A DNA stretch of 64,000 bases from Chamaea fasciata (GCA_029207755.1 JARCOQ010000011.1:25485712-25549711); one strand, 5' to 3'. Counted from the first letter of the stretch, positions 36,292 through 50,000 are shown. A program made the numbers and translations. Notes: a model not told the origin generated them from the sequence alone.

Positions 36292-39200
36292 GTCTGTCAG
36301 TGAAATATATATGCAACTGTAATGGATTTCAGTACAGAATATGTATCACACCTCTTGCTTTGTATTTTTATTCAGTGGTCTGTCTGTTTAGGCATCCTGG
36401 GAAAGATTCTTTCTTGCAGACATCTATATCTGTTTGTTCTCTGAGCCTCCATAATGAATCTGCTTTTGTACAATCTAGAATTAATATGAATTGTAAAAAA
36501 GCTTTGTCAGTTCCTCTTATTTACTTTCCTTGGAGTTGTTATATTTTTCCTTTGATGTCATAAATTTCGTAAGCTTAAACACCTTAAAAGTTCATTTCAG
36601 GGAGTTTATCAGCAGAACATGAATATCCTCTCTTTTTACCTAAGTTACCGAGGCAGCTGTGTGATTTATCTTTATGCTTCTGTACTTGTATTCTCTCTCC
36701 AGTGCTGAAAGGATAGTATTTATATATCAGCAACGAATTAATGGTTAAGTGCTCTTATTGAAGTGTTGGGTTTGTAATTGGTGGTGGAGTATTTCAGTCA
36801 TGGGTGCAGATGAGATCAAGCACCAAAGAGGGTCTAGCCTGTGTTCAAAATCTATTCTGAAAATGGATTCTGTTGTTCTGAGGAATCCTCATCAAAGGCT
36901 CCCAGGCAGGGGAAAAATCTAGTGGAGGCATTCCCTCTCACCCTGGCTGGGTCAGCAGGAAAGACAGAATGGAATAATTAGCCAGAAGTCATGCAGAAAA
37001 GAACTAAGTGGGCAGGTTGTCATTCAAAAATATTTGTTGAGCTACCAATTTTCTTTCAGGTAAAGCAAGGTTATTTCAACTTTTTAGAATAGTGCCCCAT
37101 GTAACAGTGATCATGGATGTAATGCAGGAATTGTTTAGTAATGAAAGGAAGGTTTCTTCTCCATCAGCCGAAGACAAGTTCTTGCACGTTTCTTTCTGTA
37201 GCATCTCATGGTTTAAGCAGTGCTGCTTTACCCTGCCGTCTTCCTTCTCGTTTAAAAAGTCTGGCCAATATGGAACATGTGTTCTCAAAGCAGACTCTGA
37301 AAATATGATAGCAGGGCTTTGTTGGTGACAAACAGGAGGAAAATATGGAGAAATGGGAACTGATTGTGAAACGATCCTTTGATGTTGGGGAAGTGAAATG
37401 CCTCTTCCAGCAGCAGCAAAAGATGCACATCTTATGACATACTTTAGTGTCTTAGAACATTTCACAGTTCCTCATGCAATGGCTTTCTCAAGAGCAGCAC
37501 GATCCCACTGAACGTTGCAGTGGCCGAAGAGAATGGATTTCTGCTTCAGTGCTAGATTTTTTTTTCCTCATTGTCCATGCTTTTGTGAGAAGCTCATGGT
37601 TCTTGTCATATTTCGTACTTTTTGCATATAGAAGTTAAAAAACCAAGAACAGAGGGTCAAGAGAGTTGTGTTTCAGTGAGACTTTCTAGCCTGTATTCCC
37701 TCAGGAAAACTAGTGCTTGGAGACATATCTGGAATTTTCATATCAAGCTGCTGAAATGTAATTCATGACTTCAGGAAATCCATCCAGACCATATCTTCCT
37801 TCTTTGAAGATTAGCCACTATTAGTATGAAAATAAACTTCATCCTTCTCGATTTGGGAAAGATCCTGGGTTTAAGGGGTTTGTGTAATGGACTCCAGGAA
37901 TGATTTCTTTGCAGATAATTCAATACAAGAAGATTTCAAATTCCTTTGCAAACTCCTGTCTCATGAAAACTAGACAAAATATATAAGGGCAAAAACTTAA
38001 GGGAAAGGGAAAATCCTATTCTGCTTTCAGACTAACATTTGAACTATATTATTAAAAATGTATGAACTCCCTGAATATAAATCATCTGCTGAAGGAAGGA
38101 TGGCAAGTCAAAGTTCTGACTCTCATCTTCCAATATTTCTTTACAGACAAGGTTTATAGGAAGAAGTAAAAACTTTTATTATCCTGAATGAAATGGTTGA
38201 AAACAGCAGACAAGGGTTTTGGGCAAATGAAACCCCTTGCACAGTTATGAACGGATTGTGCTGGAGAGAAATGGGCATAGGGCTTGGAAATTTGTTGACC
38301 TTTATCGCCAATTGCAGATTATTTAAAAGGCAGGAAAATTGGCCAAACACATGCAAAGAGAAGCCTTCACCAATGAAGAGGTAATTCCACGTGCTTGTCT
38401 GGTATCCCTGAAAAGAAGCTATCTCCCTTGGCTTCTGCTGGCCGGAAAAACACGTTACAGTAAGAGCTGACATAATGAAAACATCTTCCTGACATGGTTT
38501 CAACTTCGTCTTTTGCTGTGAAACATGGAGCAATAGCTGCATGCTCGGATCAGGGGAGACGGTGTATTAATGGGTTTGGGTTCGTGGTTAGCAGCATATG
38601 CATTCCCGCTGGAACAAAAGCCTTGGGAACAGTGTCAGTGGAGGCTGTTTCTGATGTAGGTTTTAAGGTGAGATTATTTCACGTACATTGAGCCTTAGAA
38701 GTGCAGCAACTGAAAATGGCTGGGTGATGTTTAGTGTTTGAAAATATGTCAGTGCACCAAATATTGAAAAGGTGGGCTGTTTTTCTTGTTTCTTTCATCT
38801 CTGGTGGGATGGATGAAGAGACTATATAGAAACAATGGCAGTTTTTTTTAGTTTTGCCTTTGACTGCAGTGGAAGGAACTTTGGGCTTCTTGGCAGAGAA
38901 TAGTCTTTAAATCTTGCAAGCAACCATATCACAATCGCCTTTCCAAATGGAAAAGCACAGCTTTGCTACTGTAACAGAAACAGCCATGGATTGTAGGCTA
39001 TGCTTTATTTCTTTGATTCCAGTAATCAAACCAATCAAAGCTGGCTTTAGCCCTTGCTTGTGCTTCTATTATAAAGGAGACGCTTTCCTCTGCTAAGCTC
39101 CTGTCAATTACCATTTCTTATTAAAAATAAAAAAAATCAGGGAAAACAGTTGATAGCCCACAAATACATGGCCATCGAATTGCTGAGGCAACTAATGTAA

Positions 39201-39978
39201 AAGACATCTAAAGCGAAGAATCTATGTTAATCTACTTTTTGATGTGGTTATAGATTGAATAATAATTTATGTTGACCTGCTTTCCCCAATGCCTCATATT
39301 TATAAAGATTATAAATAAATTGTGGCTGAGCACAGAAGTAAATTAAGTGTTCAGATGCAGTGACTTTAGAATGTATTTATGGAATTAACTTCCTCTTTGA
39401 TATACGTGTGCCGATGTTTCATGAACTGCAGGCAGTTCCCCTCCCTACACATTTGTCAGGACATGACCTCCAATCTTCCAAGTTTATTTTCTCCACAAAA
39501 TCTTCCCTCCTAATAGCTGCTATGACACCATCCAGACAAAGTCTGGAAAAAGTTTTCGTCTAGGTTTCCCTCTCTGTAAGGCCAGAGGAAAAAAAAGCAA
39601 AGAGTTTTGGACCTCCTTGTAATGTGCAGAGTCATTTGCTGGGGAAGCTCAGGTTGGTTCCTGCTATGCTGGTGAGTTTTGTGAAGGACGATGTTTTCCA
39701 TCATCCACCAACTTGATGGCAGTAATATATTCAGCATAAAATCCTTTGACTTTTTTTTTTTTTTTCAGAAGCCCAATTGCAGCAAAACCAGAACGTGTAG
39801 ATTTTTGTGAGACTTTACATGCCACAATATTTTGGAATATAGGTTACAAAAGGGACAGAGGTACAAAGGTAATGAACACCTTGCTCATGCATAGACCCAT
39901 GAGCGCTTCCCTCTGAAGTCTGGAGTCTGCCACTTGCTGTTCTCCCTTTCAGGAAAGAGGAGGGAAAAAGAGGGTCTT
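36291..39978. other. Unique non-coding sequence, no gene seen
   Basis: AT-rich unique sequence with short frames only (largest 133 codons on the minus strand at 38,141-38,542, unrecognised). A segment around 39,140-39,340 is rich in ATTA/TAAT words with a few retained CpGs. A T run lies at about 39,752-39,766. Confidence 0.45.
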
Positions 39979-40238
39979 GCTATAGGACAACAGTAATGAC
40001 TTTAAATTGAAGCAGAGTCCTTTCAGACTGGATGAAAAGAAGAAATTTTTCACAGTGGCAAAACACCGGAACAGGTTTCCCAGAGAGGCTGGGGCTGCTG
40101 CATCCCGGGAAATGGCCAAGGCCAGGTTGGATGGGGCTTGGAGCAACCTGGGATGGTGGAAGGTGTCCCTGCCCATCGCAGGGGTTGGGACTGGATGACT
40201 TTTAAATGTCCTTCCAACTCACCCTGTTCTATTTCATT
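39979..40238 (+). mobile_element. CR1 LINE, 5'-truncated 3' end
   Basis: The motif order is TATAGGACAACAGTAATGAC, TTTCAGACTGGATGAAAAGA, AGAAATTTTTCACAGTGG, AACACCGGAACAGGTTTCCC, GAGAGGCTGGGGCTGC, CCAGGTTGGATGGGGCTTGG, AGCAACCTGGGATGGTGGAA, GTGTCCCTGCCCATCGCAGG and a CCTTCCAACTC tail. It follows bird CR1 copies closely over 250 bases, so it looks younger than the copy at 42.1 kb. It lacks all coding sequence; the 75-codon minus frame over it is chance. Confidence 0.95.
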
Positions 40239-42127
40239 AATTCCTCAGTCGTGGCTGCCATAGCCTTCTGCTCAATCTATCGCAGCTTTCTAGATGTGAT
40301 GGCCCACTCCCTCTCAACTTGGGAATGTGATTCATTTAAACTTTTAAAGAGAGATAATAGCAATGTAAATAAATTTTACAGTAACTCATATCATAATGCT
40401 TTTAATAGCATGAATGTTGATAGAATTTTTCTACGAAGTCCCGAGGCACTTTATACAGCTACACTATTAAAATAGGAAAAGTCATAAAATATAGAAGGCG
40501 TGTGTGGCAACAAAAGGACCTTCATTCTGAGTTAATCTGTGAACTGTAGGTCAGGATCTTAAGCATTTTTATCTTCAGGCTAAGCTTAAAAACATAGGTG
40601 CATGAATAAAACATTTATTGTTGCTTTTGTGAATAAAAGCTAGAACTTAAAAGCAAATTTATTTTCGCTAACAATCTCTGTACTAAAACTATTAAATCGG
40701 CAGCTATTAATCATAAATTATTTCAAAAATCTCCCGTGCAGAGTCTGAAAGAGGGCTTGCTCAGGAAACTGGAGCAAGATCAGAAGTCTGAACATCCGTG
40801 TGGCCTTAACTGGATGTTACAGTGTGTCCATGAAGGCTCCATTCTCTGGTGCCCAGTTGTGTCTGAAACTTCACGCAGGTTTGCTTCTTGGCTGTAGTTA
40901 AAGATGCAATTTTTTCTTCAATTTCCAAACTTTTCACCTTCTCCCTTTGCATTCTACATCTGCTCGAGCACATCCTGTGTTAGTGCCTGAATATCCGATT
41001 TAGCGGCCCGCACAAGATCTATCCTCAGATTTTTTAATATCTACCAAGTATTTGACTTACTGTAGGAGATCCTTGATGAAATATGCTGGAATATTGATAG
41101 AAAATAGATAAATATTATTTGGAAAGGTCAGGCAAAAGAAGAGAGTGTTACTTTGAACTCCATCATTTGGCAGATGCAATCTTGGGGAAAAAGGGAGGGG
41201 GGGGACAGGCAAAAGGAGTTTAATAGATTAAAGATATTAGAACTTCTTGGATCAGATGGAGCTGTTTAACTTCTCTCAAGGGCAGCAGACAAATGGTCTG
41301 GAGAGATGTGCAGCCATTAGTCATCAGGTCTAACAAGCTAGCAGAAGGTGGATGAAAACAGACTAGAAAATAGACAAAAAACCAAATGCAGTGTGTGTCT
41401 TCAGAAATGATGCAGCTCAGCTTCAACTACAAAAAAAAAAAAAAAAAGGGAAAGAAATAATTAAAGTACTCTGAAGTAACCCTAACATTGCAGAGAAATA
41501 CATAACTGCTGGTGTGGGTTTATTGAGAGCACATCACATCGAATGAGTCTAATTTTCTTTTACAACCGAGCAGCTTCTTTTGTGGACAGGTATGAAGCTG
41601 GAGGCGTTAGAGATTGGCAGGGCTTTGCTGAGGCCAGCCTATTTTCATGGCATTCTCACAAAGGCAGAGAGAGAAATGCTGGAGCTGTGCTTGATGGAGT
41701 CCAAGAGCAGCTGTATTAATGCACTCAGAGACCTTAGCAAAAATTCAGTTCAAAGTGGGGGACAACTCAACTCGTCTCCAAAGACAGAGGTAGGAGTTAT
41801 GTTGGGTCATAAACTGAGCAAGCCAAGGCTTTGGTGTACAAAATTTACAGTTAACTCTTACAGGTACAAGTAATTATCCTGGTCAAAGCTTGGCTTGATA
41901 TCTGCTGTCTGAGTCTGGGTACTGCGCTCGGAGCAGGATCCAGACCAGCAGCAGCAGGAGAGATCAGAGCCTCAAGAACAAGGTGTCTGATGACTGACTG
42001 ACTGACACAAACCAGAGCTTAGGGGATGGAGGAAGGGAAGGTTGATGGAGGAATGCATAGTTTTCGGAAACTTTAGGATCTTGTAGGAAAGAAAGGTCTA
42101 AGCTGCTTTCTGTATTCTAGGTGATAG
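40239..42127. other. Unique non-coding sequence, no gene seen
   Basis: AT-rich unique sequence. A run of 17 A lies at 41,431-41,447. A 97-codon plus-strand frame at 41,580-41,873 has no recognisable domain. A short GACT array is found at about 41,991-42,003. Confidence 0.45.
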
Positions 42128-42360
42128 GGCATCAACTGCAGCAAAAAAGATTCAGACTAAACAATAAAAAAATTATCTGCAAACTGTCTGATGATTCAGA
42201 TTTTTCATAGGTGGTCTGCAGAGTGTCATTAGAGATCTTTAATTAGACAAATATTTATCTGATGTGATACAAGTTTATTTGAGCCTTCCTGAAGGCAAGG
42301 AGATAGACATGGTGACCTTTCTGGGTCCATTCTTCCCCCATTTTTCTATGATTCTATTAA
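42128..42360 (+). mobile_element. Old, diverged CR1 3' end
   Basis: The words ATAGGGCATCAACTGCAGCA, AAAGATTCAGACTAAAC, AGATCTTTAATTAGACAAAT, ATTTATCTGATG, GAGCCTTCCTGAAGGCAAGG, GACATGGTGACCTTTCTGGG and TTTTTCTATGATTCTATT follow the 3' end of older CR1 subfamilies (as in turtles and in old bird copies) in the right order. Divergence is clearly higher than at 39,979-40,238, so the insertion is older. The tail still ends with the canonical ATTCTAT words. Confidence 0.78.
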
Positions 42361-43280
42361 TTACTTTTGGAGATCAAGTGTACTAACATAATTTTCCTCA
42401 CGTTTTGTTAGAGACTGGTAGCAGATCTTCCAATTCATCATACTATCCTGTGAGCTGGCAGTGATATCTCTCTGCTAAAGCATTTACAAAATGCAAAATG
42501 AGTAAATAGTCTTTTAATGAAATGTATTCATGAAATGTAGGCCATTTCCTCTCAGAATTGAATTAAGCATTACAAGTGATCAATAACTAGATTTCTGCAT
42601 CTACTGAAAAGCCCTGCTGTAGAGTTATATAAATAGTTCAGAGTAAGAGAGTATGGCTGATATTTTATCACTGTGGCTCTGGAAACATGCAAAACCTGCT
42701 GGCTGTCTTAAAAGATGTGTGACTGGGTAGATTGATCCTCTTTCATCCGTAGGCTACTGGGTCAACTTCAGCCTAACCCCAGAAATATGGGTCATGCCTT
42801 CTATCACAGGGGACCAGAGACCTCTGCAAAAAAAAAATGAAGAATCCTGGGCAGATTTCTGAGGCTCTGGCAAGTATTCATCGTCCCTTTAGGAGAGTAA
42901 CAAAAGCACTGAGTCAAAATCTGCAAGAATTAAGGCATGTAATGGAATATATCAGAGTAAAAGCAGCTTGACTTTGGATGCTGTGAGCCTGCTTTGCTTT
43001 GGCTTTAGTGGTCTTCCCCCAAGCTGGGTTGGAGCACTTCGCTGTGGACATGTGTCAAGTGACTGTGCTGCTGCTGGAGCTGTATGTCTTTTACATACAG
43101 GAAAGTCCTTGCAGTCCATAGCTGTGTGCCACTGGTCCCAAATGTCAGCCCAGTATCCAAACGCCCCTAAACAGGGAAGTGCACCATTTTCTGTAATGAA
43201 AGGCTTCTTGAAAAGATTAATCCACCTTGTCTGGTTTGGGATAGACATTTTGTATCATAAATGGAAATATTTTCTATTTC

Positions 43281-43310
43281 AAAGCTTCCTCTTTAAACAG
43301 AGGAAGCTTT
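43281..43310. repeat. Perfect inverted repeat, 12-bp arms, 6-base loop
   Basis: AAAGCTTCCTCT at 43,281-43,292 is followed by a six-base loop TTAAAC and the exact reverse complement AGAGGAAGCTTT at 43,299-43,310. The arms contain HindIII-like AAGCTT palindromes. No T run follows in terminator style and no gene is near. It could fold in RNA or as a DNA cruciform. Confidence 0.9.
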
Positions 43311-44170
43311 AAAAAGTTCCTTATTTGTTAATTAATCGAGAGTCAGAAATCTGTCTGCCATGGGTATGATGGGAACCTAATGTCCATCAATGTGGGCAGT
43401 GGAGACATATATTCCTCCTTTCTTTAGGTTATACATGCTTTTAGATTTTCAAACGCTTTTATTGCAGTATTATTCAGATTTTAACACGCTTTTAACACTC
43501 ACCGGCCTCTTCTTCAACCTTTAGTTTTGGTGAGCTGCGTGTTCCACTGTGTGAACCGGGTCTGTTTCATCTACTGCTGTTTACGTGATTGTTTTCATAT
43601 TCCATTTCTTGCTGTCAAAGTGGTTGCTTATTGTGCTAAAAGGATTCTGTTTCAGGCCTCCCAGCTCCATAATGTGCTCACATCTCATGCTTTTTCTAAA
43701 AGGGGCAGGCGAGGTCAGAGCCACTTGGTGGGGAAGGGAGGACGAAAGGTATTCGGTGGCCGTGTCTGTGTCCATTTCAGCTTTGTGTAAGCTTTGTACA
43801 TAATGGCAGTGGGGAATTTCAAAACTGTGGATGCAGTTGCACTCTTCCTTTAAAACAGCTTCAGATAACTTCATCTTCTCATCCCCTTACTCCTCACTCA
43901 CCAGTGAGCGGGGCACGAGCTCTCTGAGTCCTTTTCTGTCCTATTGAGAGCACTCTGGTTAGCCAAGTTTTCCAGACTTCTGTTCATTGTTTCCACCTGA
44001 CCTGCACAGTTGTCTCTTCAATTGCTTCATGGTGTATACGCGAGTGTTTTAAGCTACCTGACTATTAAGGGCTGTCTATATTTTGCTACAGTGCTTCTCA
44101 TTTTCATTTCTGTTTTGTCGCTGTTATAACTGGAAGCCGTAATTAACCACGTACTTCACATGTGTTACCT

Positions 44171-44184
44171 GTTACCAAGGCAAT
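44171..44184. promoter_or_regulatory. RFX X-box-like word in AT-rich regulatory-looking context
   Basis: GTTACCAAGGCAAT fits the RFX consensus GTNRCC-spacer-RGYAAC except for the last base. Just to the left lie CCGTAATTAACCACG and a second GTTACC half-site, giving a cluster of factor-like words with retained CpGs at about 44,135-44,190. Function is inferred from sequence only. Confidence 0.3.
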
Positions 44185-47003
44185 ATTGTCTTTAAATCTG
44201 AGGAGGTGGATTTGCTTTCTTTGTATCCCAAGTGCTCTATTCTGATTTCAGATCTGCACCTGCTTAGCAACAAGACATGTCTGAGGGGCCAGCTGTAACT
44301 TCGGCTTAAAAGTACAGCTGAGTCAAGATGTGATTGTCCTTAAAAACACTAAAGCTCAGACTCGAAGCATTTAGCAGTACATCCATATATTAGAATTATA
44401 TTAGACTCTTAGACACCACTGGGGTCTATTTCTTTCTTAAAAAAACTTCTTTGTTTTGCATATAAAACTGTAAGTGTTGGCCTTTGCATGGAGTAACCAA
44501 ATTGTGATGATTTGTGAAAATGGAGTGATCTATATCTATATTTATGTCTATTACAGTATGTTCTGTGTCAGAAATTCCCATTCCTGCTATAGTCTAAGTG
44601 GCTGAAACATGCAACATCTTTTGCCTGGTGGAGTGTAAAGGAGAGGTAAACACACATTTCCCATCACCCTCAATATTTTTTAGTGTAGGAATATTCTTTC
44701 TTCTCAGTTCATTGTGCCTGTCTGCTATTTCCTGCCAGGCATCCCAGCACACGCACAGTTATAACAAATAAGTTGCCCTCCATATTACCTTATCCTGAAG
44801 AGCTATTCTGGCTTCTCTATTTCTCTACTTTGAGGTCTTCAGCTAAACTCTTCTGTGCCAGGGAGAAATTCTGTGCAGATGAAAAGCAGACTGTAGAAGG
44901 ACATAATAATTACACCAGCAGAAAAATGTCAGCAGACTAATGTAGGTCCCCTATAGGGGTTTGAATCATCTTATGAAAAGTGAAGCCATTAAATAAAACA
45001 AAATGTTAGAGATTTTGTTGGGAGTGACAGAAGCAGCAAAATGTTCTTCCTGCTGTATCTCTGACGTTCGGCAATTTTTGGCTGAGTGAAAACAGCAGGC
45101 TATCTTTCTGAGTTAGCAGAGCTCAGATGTATATAAAGGTTTCTTAAGGAGAAAAATGTGAACCATGCCCTGGCAGAAGTACTTGTCGGGTATTTTATCA
45201 TAAATTTTTTAAAAATAAAATAATCTGCAGCACAATCCTGGGAAGAAATGAGCTCAGAGGCGCTGCAGAAGCTTGCCAGGATCTTCTGGTCTTTTGCCTT
45301 TGAATGGAGGCTCAATTAAGCCCCAGAATTACAAGGCCAATCTATGTAGTTTTGTTAATGGTGGAGAAAATAAAATAATCAAGTGCTGGAAAAATACCTA
45401 GTGATGTGTGAGCCCCCACAATTCTTACAGAATTAATATTTGTGATTTTACTGTGTTTATCCAAACTTACTCTTTATAACTACTTATTAATAAGACTTCT
45501 GAAACACTCCTGACATTGCTCATGTCCCACTGAAGGAGAAGTGGAGGCTCTGTTCACAGAATTTCTGTGAATAGGCTCTCACTATTTGAAGAGGAAAAAA
45601 CATATTCTTTGACAAGTGTGCAAAGAGGAAAAAAAACCTGTCTGTGAGTGGGAATCCAGTTTTTTCCCCTGTATCTCACTGAAAGACTGTAAGAAAGGAG
45701 TCTTACATTACATCAACCACAAATGACATGAGAATTTTCTTTAAGTTACTTCTGAAGCTGATACCCAGGAGAATTGTTCAGGCAGAAGATATTTTTAAAT
45801 TTTCAAAGAAAAGTCAGAGTGTAACTTTTGTTTCATTCTCAGAGTTCCTTTTTAATCTGATCTGTCTCTGCTGGACAATGGACAGTGTTCTTATAGATGA
45901 GCCTATTATGTCCTTTTTGTCCCTCCTTCCTAATGCAGTGTTAATTCTGTGACAATAAGGTCTTTGATGCTGAGGTCTGCATGAGGCAGGTGTTCCTTCA
46001 CCCTATACCAGGTAGCGTCAGCTCTCAAAGGGATTTTTTCCAGAGAGCACAATAGCTTGAGGAGAAACTTCTGGTTGACCCTTTAGAGGATGTACTGTGT
46101 TAGCTCTTAAATCAAAGCTGTTGATGGTGAGGATGTAAAAACTCTTTGAGCACTAAGAGTGCCAGGATATCTTGCAAGACCTGCCATCAACACAGTAATA
46201 AGGGAGTGTTCGTGAGGATGGTTGGGGTCATTATTTACTACGGCTGTAATTAAAGTGTGGCTGCAAGGGTTGATGATGAGAGGCGGATATGAAGGACTGA
46301 TAGAAGGTGGGCCAGTGCTTAGTCTGTAAGACTGTGCAGGAGAAACCAGTGTTTCCAAGTTTGTGGAAAACACAGCCTCATTTCTACCTTGAGATTTTTC
46401 CTGGACATTTGGTAGTCTTTGGGAATGACTTCATTTGTACGTGTTATATCCTACTGGTAGAACCTATCAGGCTTGGGCAGAGGAAACCCAAGCTCTGTTC
46501 TGGTTTAGTTATCAGTACTTAGCTCTTTACAAGCCTCGTGTTTTCCCGTCTCTCTTTTGCAGCATGAGGTGGTTTCTGCATCCTGAACTAACAGGGTTTG
46601 GAGCTGAAACATCTTTATGGCGGTGACTAATGCAGGAGGCAGGAAGCGCCATTTGGTTTGAAGGTCCCACAATCAGCCACAGCCTCATCTCAGCCATGTT
46701 TGTGTCACGAAGTAGACAGTTCCACCAAAGCAAATGGCTTTGTTAGGTGTCTTGTACAATGCAATTGAAATCAGGTTCTGTCTCAAAGCATATAAATCTG
46801 ACATTAAAAAAAGCAAAGAACCAAACCCATACATTTTTAAATTAAGCAAAAGATGTAACGGGGGTAGCAAGTAAAATCACCAACTCCTTGATGACAAAAT
46901 ATGATATTTTAAAGAACCTTACGGCATCAGAACTGACCTCAAACCACACTCTTGAAATAAGACAAAACCTGAAAATCAGCATCTCAAAGTGGCCACATCC
47001 ATT

Positions 47004-47044
47004 CTTTCTTTTTGAAAGAAGGCTCTTTCTTTTGAAAGAAGGCT
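47004..47044. repeat. Tandem duplication, about 20-bp unit
   Basis: CTTTCTTTTTGAAAGAAGGC is followed directly by CTTTCTTTTGAAAGAAGGCT; the copies differ by one T. Each unit also contains a short internal inverted repeat (CTTTC/GAAAG). Confidence 0.9.
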
Positions 47045-50000
47045 CATAAAGACCTTGTGGCATTGGTTGTCTGCTCAGCGATGTGACAGCTTCAAGTATC
47101 TTCCAGTTCCATAGAAATTAATGAGAATAATACATGTAGTGTTTGACTGCATGGCCTAGGACTCTTCTGCAGGAGCAGCTCAGCAATGCAGGAGAGCGAA
47201 ACAGATTTTCCTATGCCTGGGCTGAAAGGTGTTCCAATCACAAACTGCATTTAGCAGAATACAGCTAAATAAAAATTGCCGACGTCATACACTGCAGCTA
47301 GATATATTCCCAAAGCACTTTAAATTAAAAAGCCTTTACGATTCTAAACAACCCATATGTCTGTCAAAGCTGTCATTGTGCTGCAGCAAGTAAAGAAAAC
47401 AAAACTTAATTTGTGATGAAGCTTCCCCTGGCTGAAAGCACAAGACTTCCCCCATCCTCTGCTCACGATTGCAGCTCGCTCCCTCTGACTCCTTATAAAA
47501 TGCTTTGCATTTCCTTTTGAATCACGTCAAGTTAATTTTATGGCAAACACTCTCTGTTTTCTGAAACACAGAGAAGAAATATAATTATTGCTGGGTGGAG
47601 GGTGAAGGAGAGTTGGAAGCAAACTGAACAGGATGCTGGTAATTGTTTTTTGGGCACCGGTGCTGGGAAGATTCCAGCCACCTAAGCAAAAAATATCTCA
47701 AAAATGTAATTAATTATAAATGGGCAGCTTTGCAGTACAAGTCCAAGATCAGAAGGAGAAAGCAACATCCTACTATCAAAAATAATGATAAAAACCCCCA
47801 ACAAACATTACTCAGCAGATGATCATGTTGGTAAATAATCCACTGTTCAGTTCGTTATGGTATGCAACTAAAGAGATGTTCCCTTGCTTTAGTTTTCAAA
47901 TCTTTTGAAGGGACAAGGGTAGATTTTAGGACGTCTAACTTTGGCCTCATTCTGTTCCTACTGTGATCAGTGGGGTGTTTGTCATAGGGACAATCTGTTG
48001 AGGCCAGATCAACACATTGGCAGCTCTTACTCAAAGGTGTGATCCTCACACCAACGTGCCGTTCCTGTTCCTGTAAATCCATCCATCCAGTCGGTTCAGC
48101 TCTTCTTGCCTGTATGGGACGACACATGGCTCAGGACTGACTGAAATGCCCACTCTGCTACCTTTGCTCGTGGAGATTGTTTTTAACTTGTTTGTTTCGG
48201 TGTTCCTCGTGCACGGTTGTTTCCAATTACTTTTGATCTAAGTGGCACTACAGGCAAGCGAGGCTGGCAAGATCTGGTCCTCATTGCAAACATTTCACAC
48301 TTGTAATCATCTAAATTGCCTTGTGAAATTGTTCATTAGATAAAAATTAATAAATCCTATAAGCGAAATCCAACGCACCGTTAGGGTGTAGACATTAAAT
48401 CTGGCATAAAACCATAGTTGTAAATGAAGTCATCTGTGTACACATTGATTTGGGGCCAAACCCTGAGGTCCTTGAAGAAATTTGAAACCACTGTTTTCAA
48501 GTCCATTGAATAGGAGTGAAAATAGTGCCCTAAAGTTGTAGTTACAAGGGCTGTTGGTGAAGATTTGACTTTTTTAAATTTAATTTTCAAATAAAAACAT
48601 CCCCCTGCTGCATGCAAGGTGCAGGGTCTTGAGGAGAATGGACTTCTCCATTTCCCCGATTCCGACTATCCAAAAAATATCAGTGTGTAAAATGGCAACA
48701 ATAGAGTGGTTTCTGTGCAAAGCTTCCTCTCTGGGACCTTGGAGACCGAGTGTTTGGGAGGGTGATACGGCACTGAAACTGGCTGATTGTGCAAAACGAG
48801 TGGGTAGCACCCGGCACTGTAATTGCTGCTTCTTCTGCCATTTGAGAAACCCAGAGGATTCAGGTTGTCACCACTGGCCGTGTCCTCCCCCATCAAATGT
48901 TGCAAGTTTTTATGTCCATATAGCTACTAATGTTCTGATAGACCCTTAGGGTTGCCTCAAGCTGTAGTTTGGTGAGAAAAATAGGGAACTAAACCAAAGG
49001 TATATATTTCTTTCGAATAGTAATGAGAGGAAAATACTTTTCTCATTCATTACAGGATGAAACCCAAATAACACTTTTCAAATCAATGGTGCTACTTCAT
49101 AATCATATCAGCAGCTCTGAAAACTGAGCTTGGCCTCAAGCTTTGGGGTTTTGTAGTCACTGTAGGGAAAAAAAATGGCTGTGAGCTGTCTTGGATAAAT
49201 TAAAAAAAAGGTTAGAAAATGAGTGATTCTGTAAACATAATTTTAGTCTATCGACAGATGGGAGAAATGGAGAACAGGTTGTAAAAGTATAAGCTCAAGC
49301 ATTATTAATATTGTACTGTTGCTGAGCCAACTTGTAGAGGAACTGAAAAAACCATCCCATTGGTTAAGTAATCACTACACATATGCTTTTGGAGACTCAT
49401 ACTTGGGAGTTTTCGAAGCTTTTATATGTGTCAGTTCTGCTAAAAGGATGAAACTGCAAAAATGCACTGGTAGTTTAAAGCATTAATAGTGATGTCAGAT
49501 GCACTTTAAGGATAATCACGACTCCTTTACATCCAGTAGACCTCGTAGTCTCAGATATGGAAATCAGACTTTTGACAACCAAAAATGTTTGAGAAAGTGG
49601 GAAAAGACCAAAGAATGCTGTCGGATATTTTCAACTCTGGTAGTTATTTCATGCTTTGGTTTTGAGCGCTCTGTTCTGTGCTACACACAAGCCCTACTGG
49701 TGATCTTTAAAACTGGTTGCATAATTACTGTGGCTTCATCCTTTTCCTATCATGGTGACTGAATTTTTAGGGTCACCTTTATTTTTTAAGTAATAGCACT
49801 GCTTTATACAGGTGGGTATTTAGGTATTTCAATAATCACAGTTAGATGTATCTTAGAGTCTTCAAAAACCACCCCCCTAAAAATTACATCAAATTTGTGT
49901 TTGGGGTAATAACATTGATTGAGATTTACTTATATCTGCACGATTTACCTGTATGCTTAATTCTGGATGGAGTTTGGATGTGTGACAGGATGTGCAGATG

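Larger units (their letters stand above)
42361..46983. other. Unique non-coding sequence with hairpin and X-box word
   Basis: AT-rich unique sequence. A perfect hairpin (43,281-43,310) and an RFX-type word (44,171-44,184) are listed separately. Frames of 98 (minus) and 114 (plus) codons overlap at 42,950-43,312 with no recognisable domain. No further repeat was identified. Confidence 0.45.

Noticed and set aside
36125..36322. Frame ending in a long Phe run
   Set aside because: Translation of the T40 tract.
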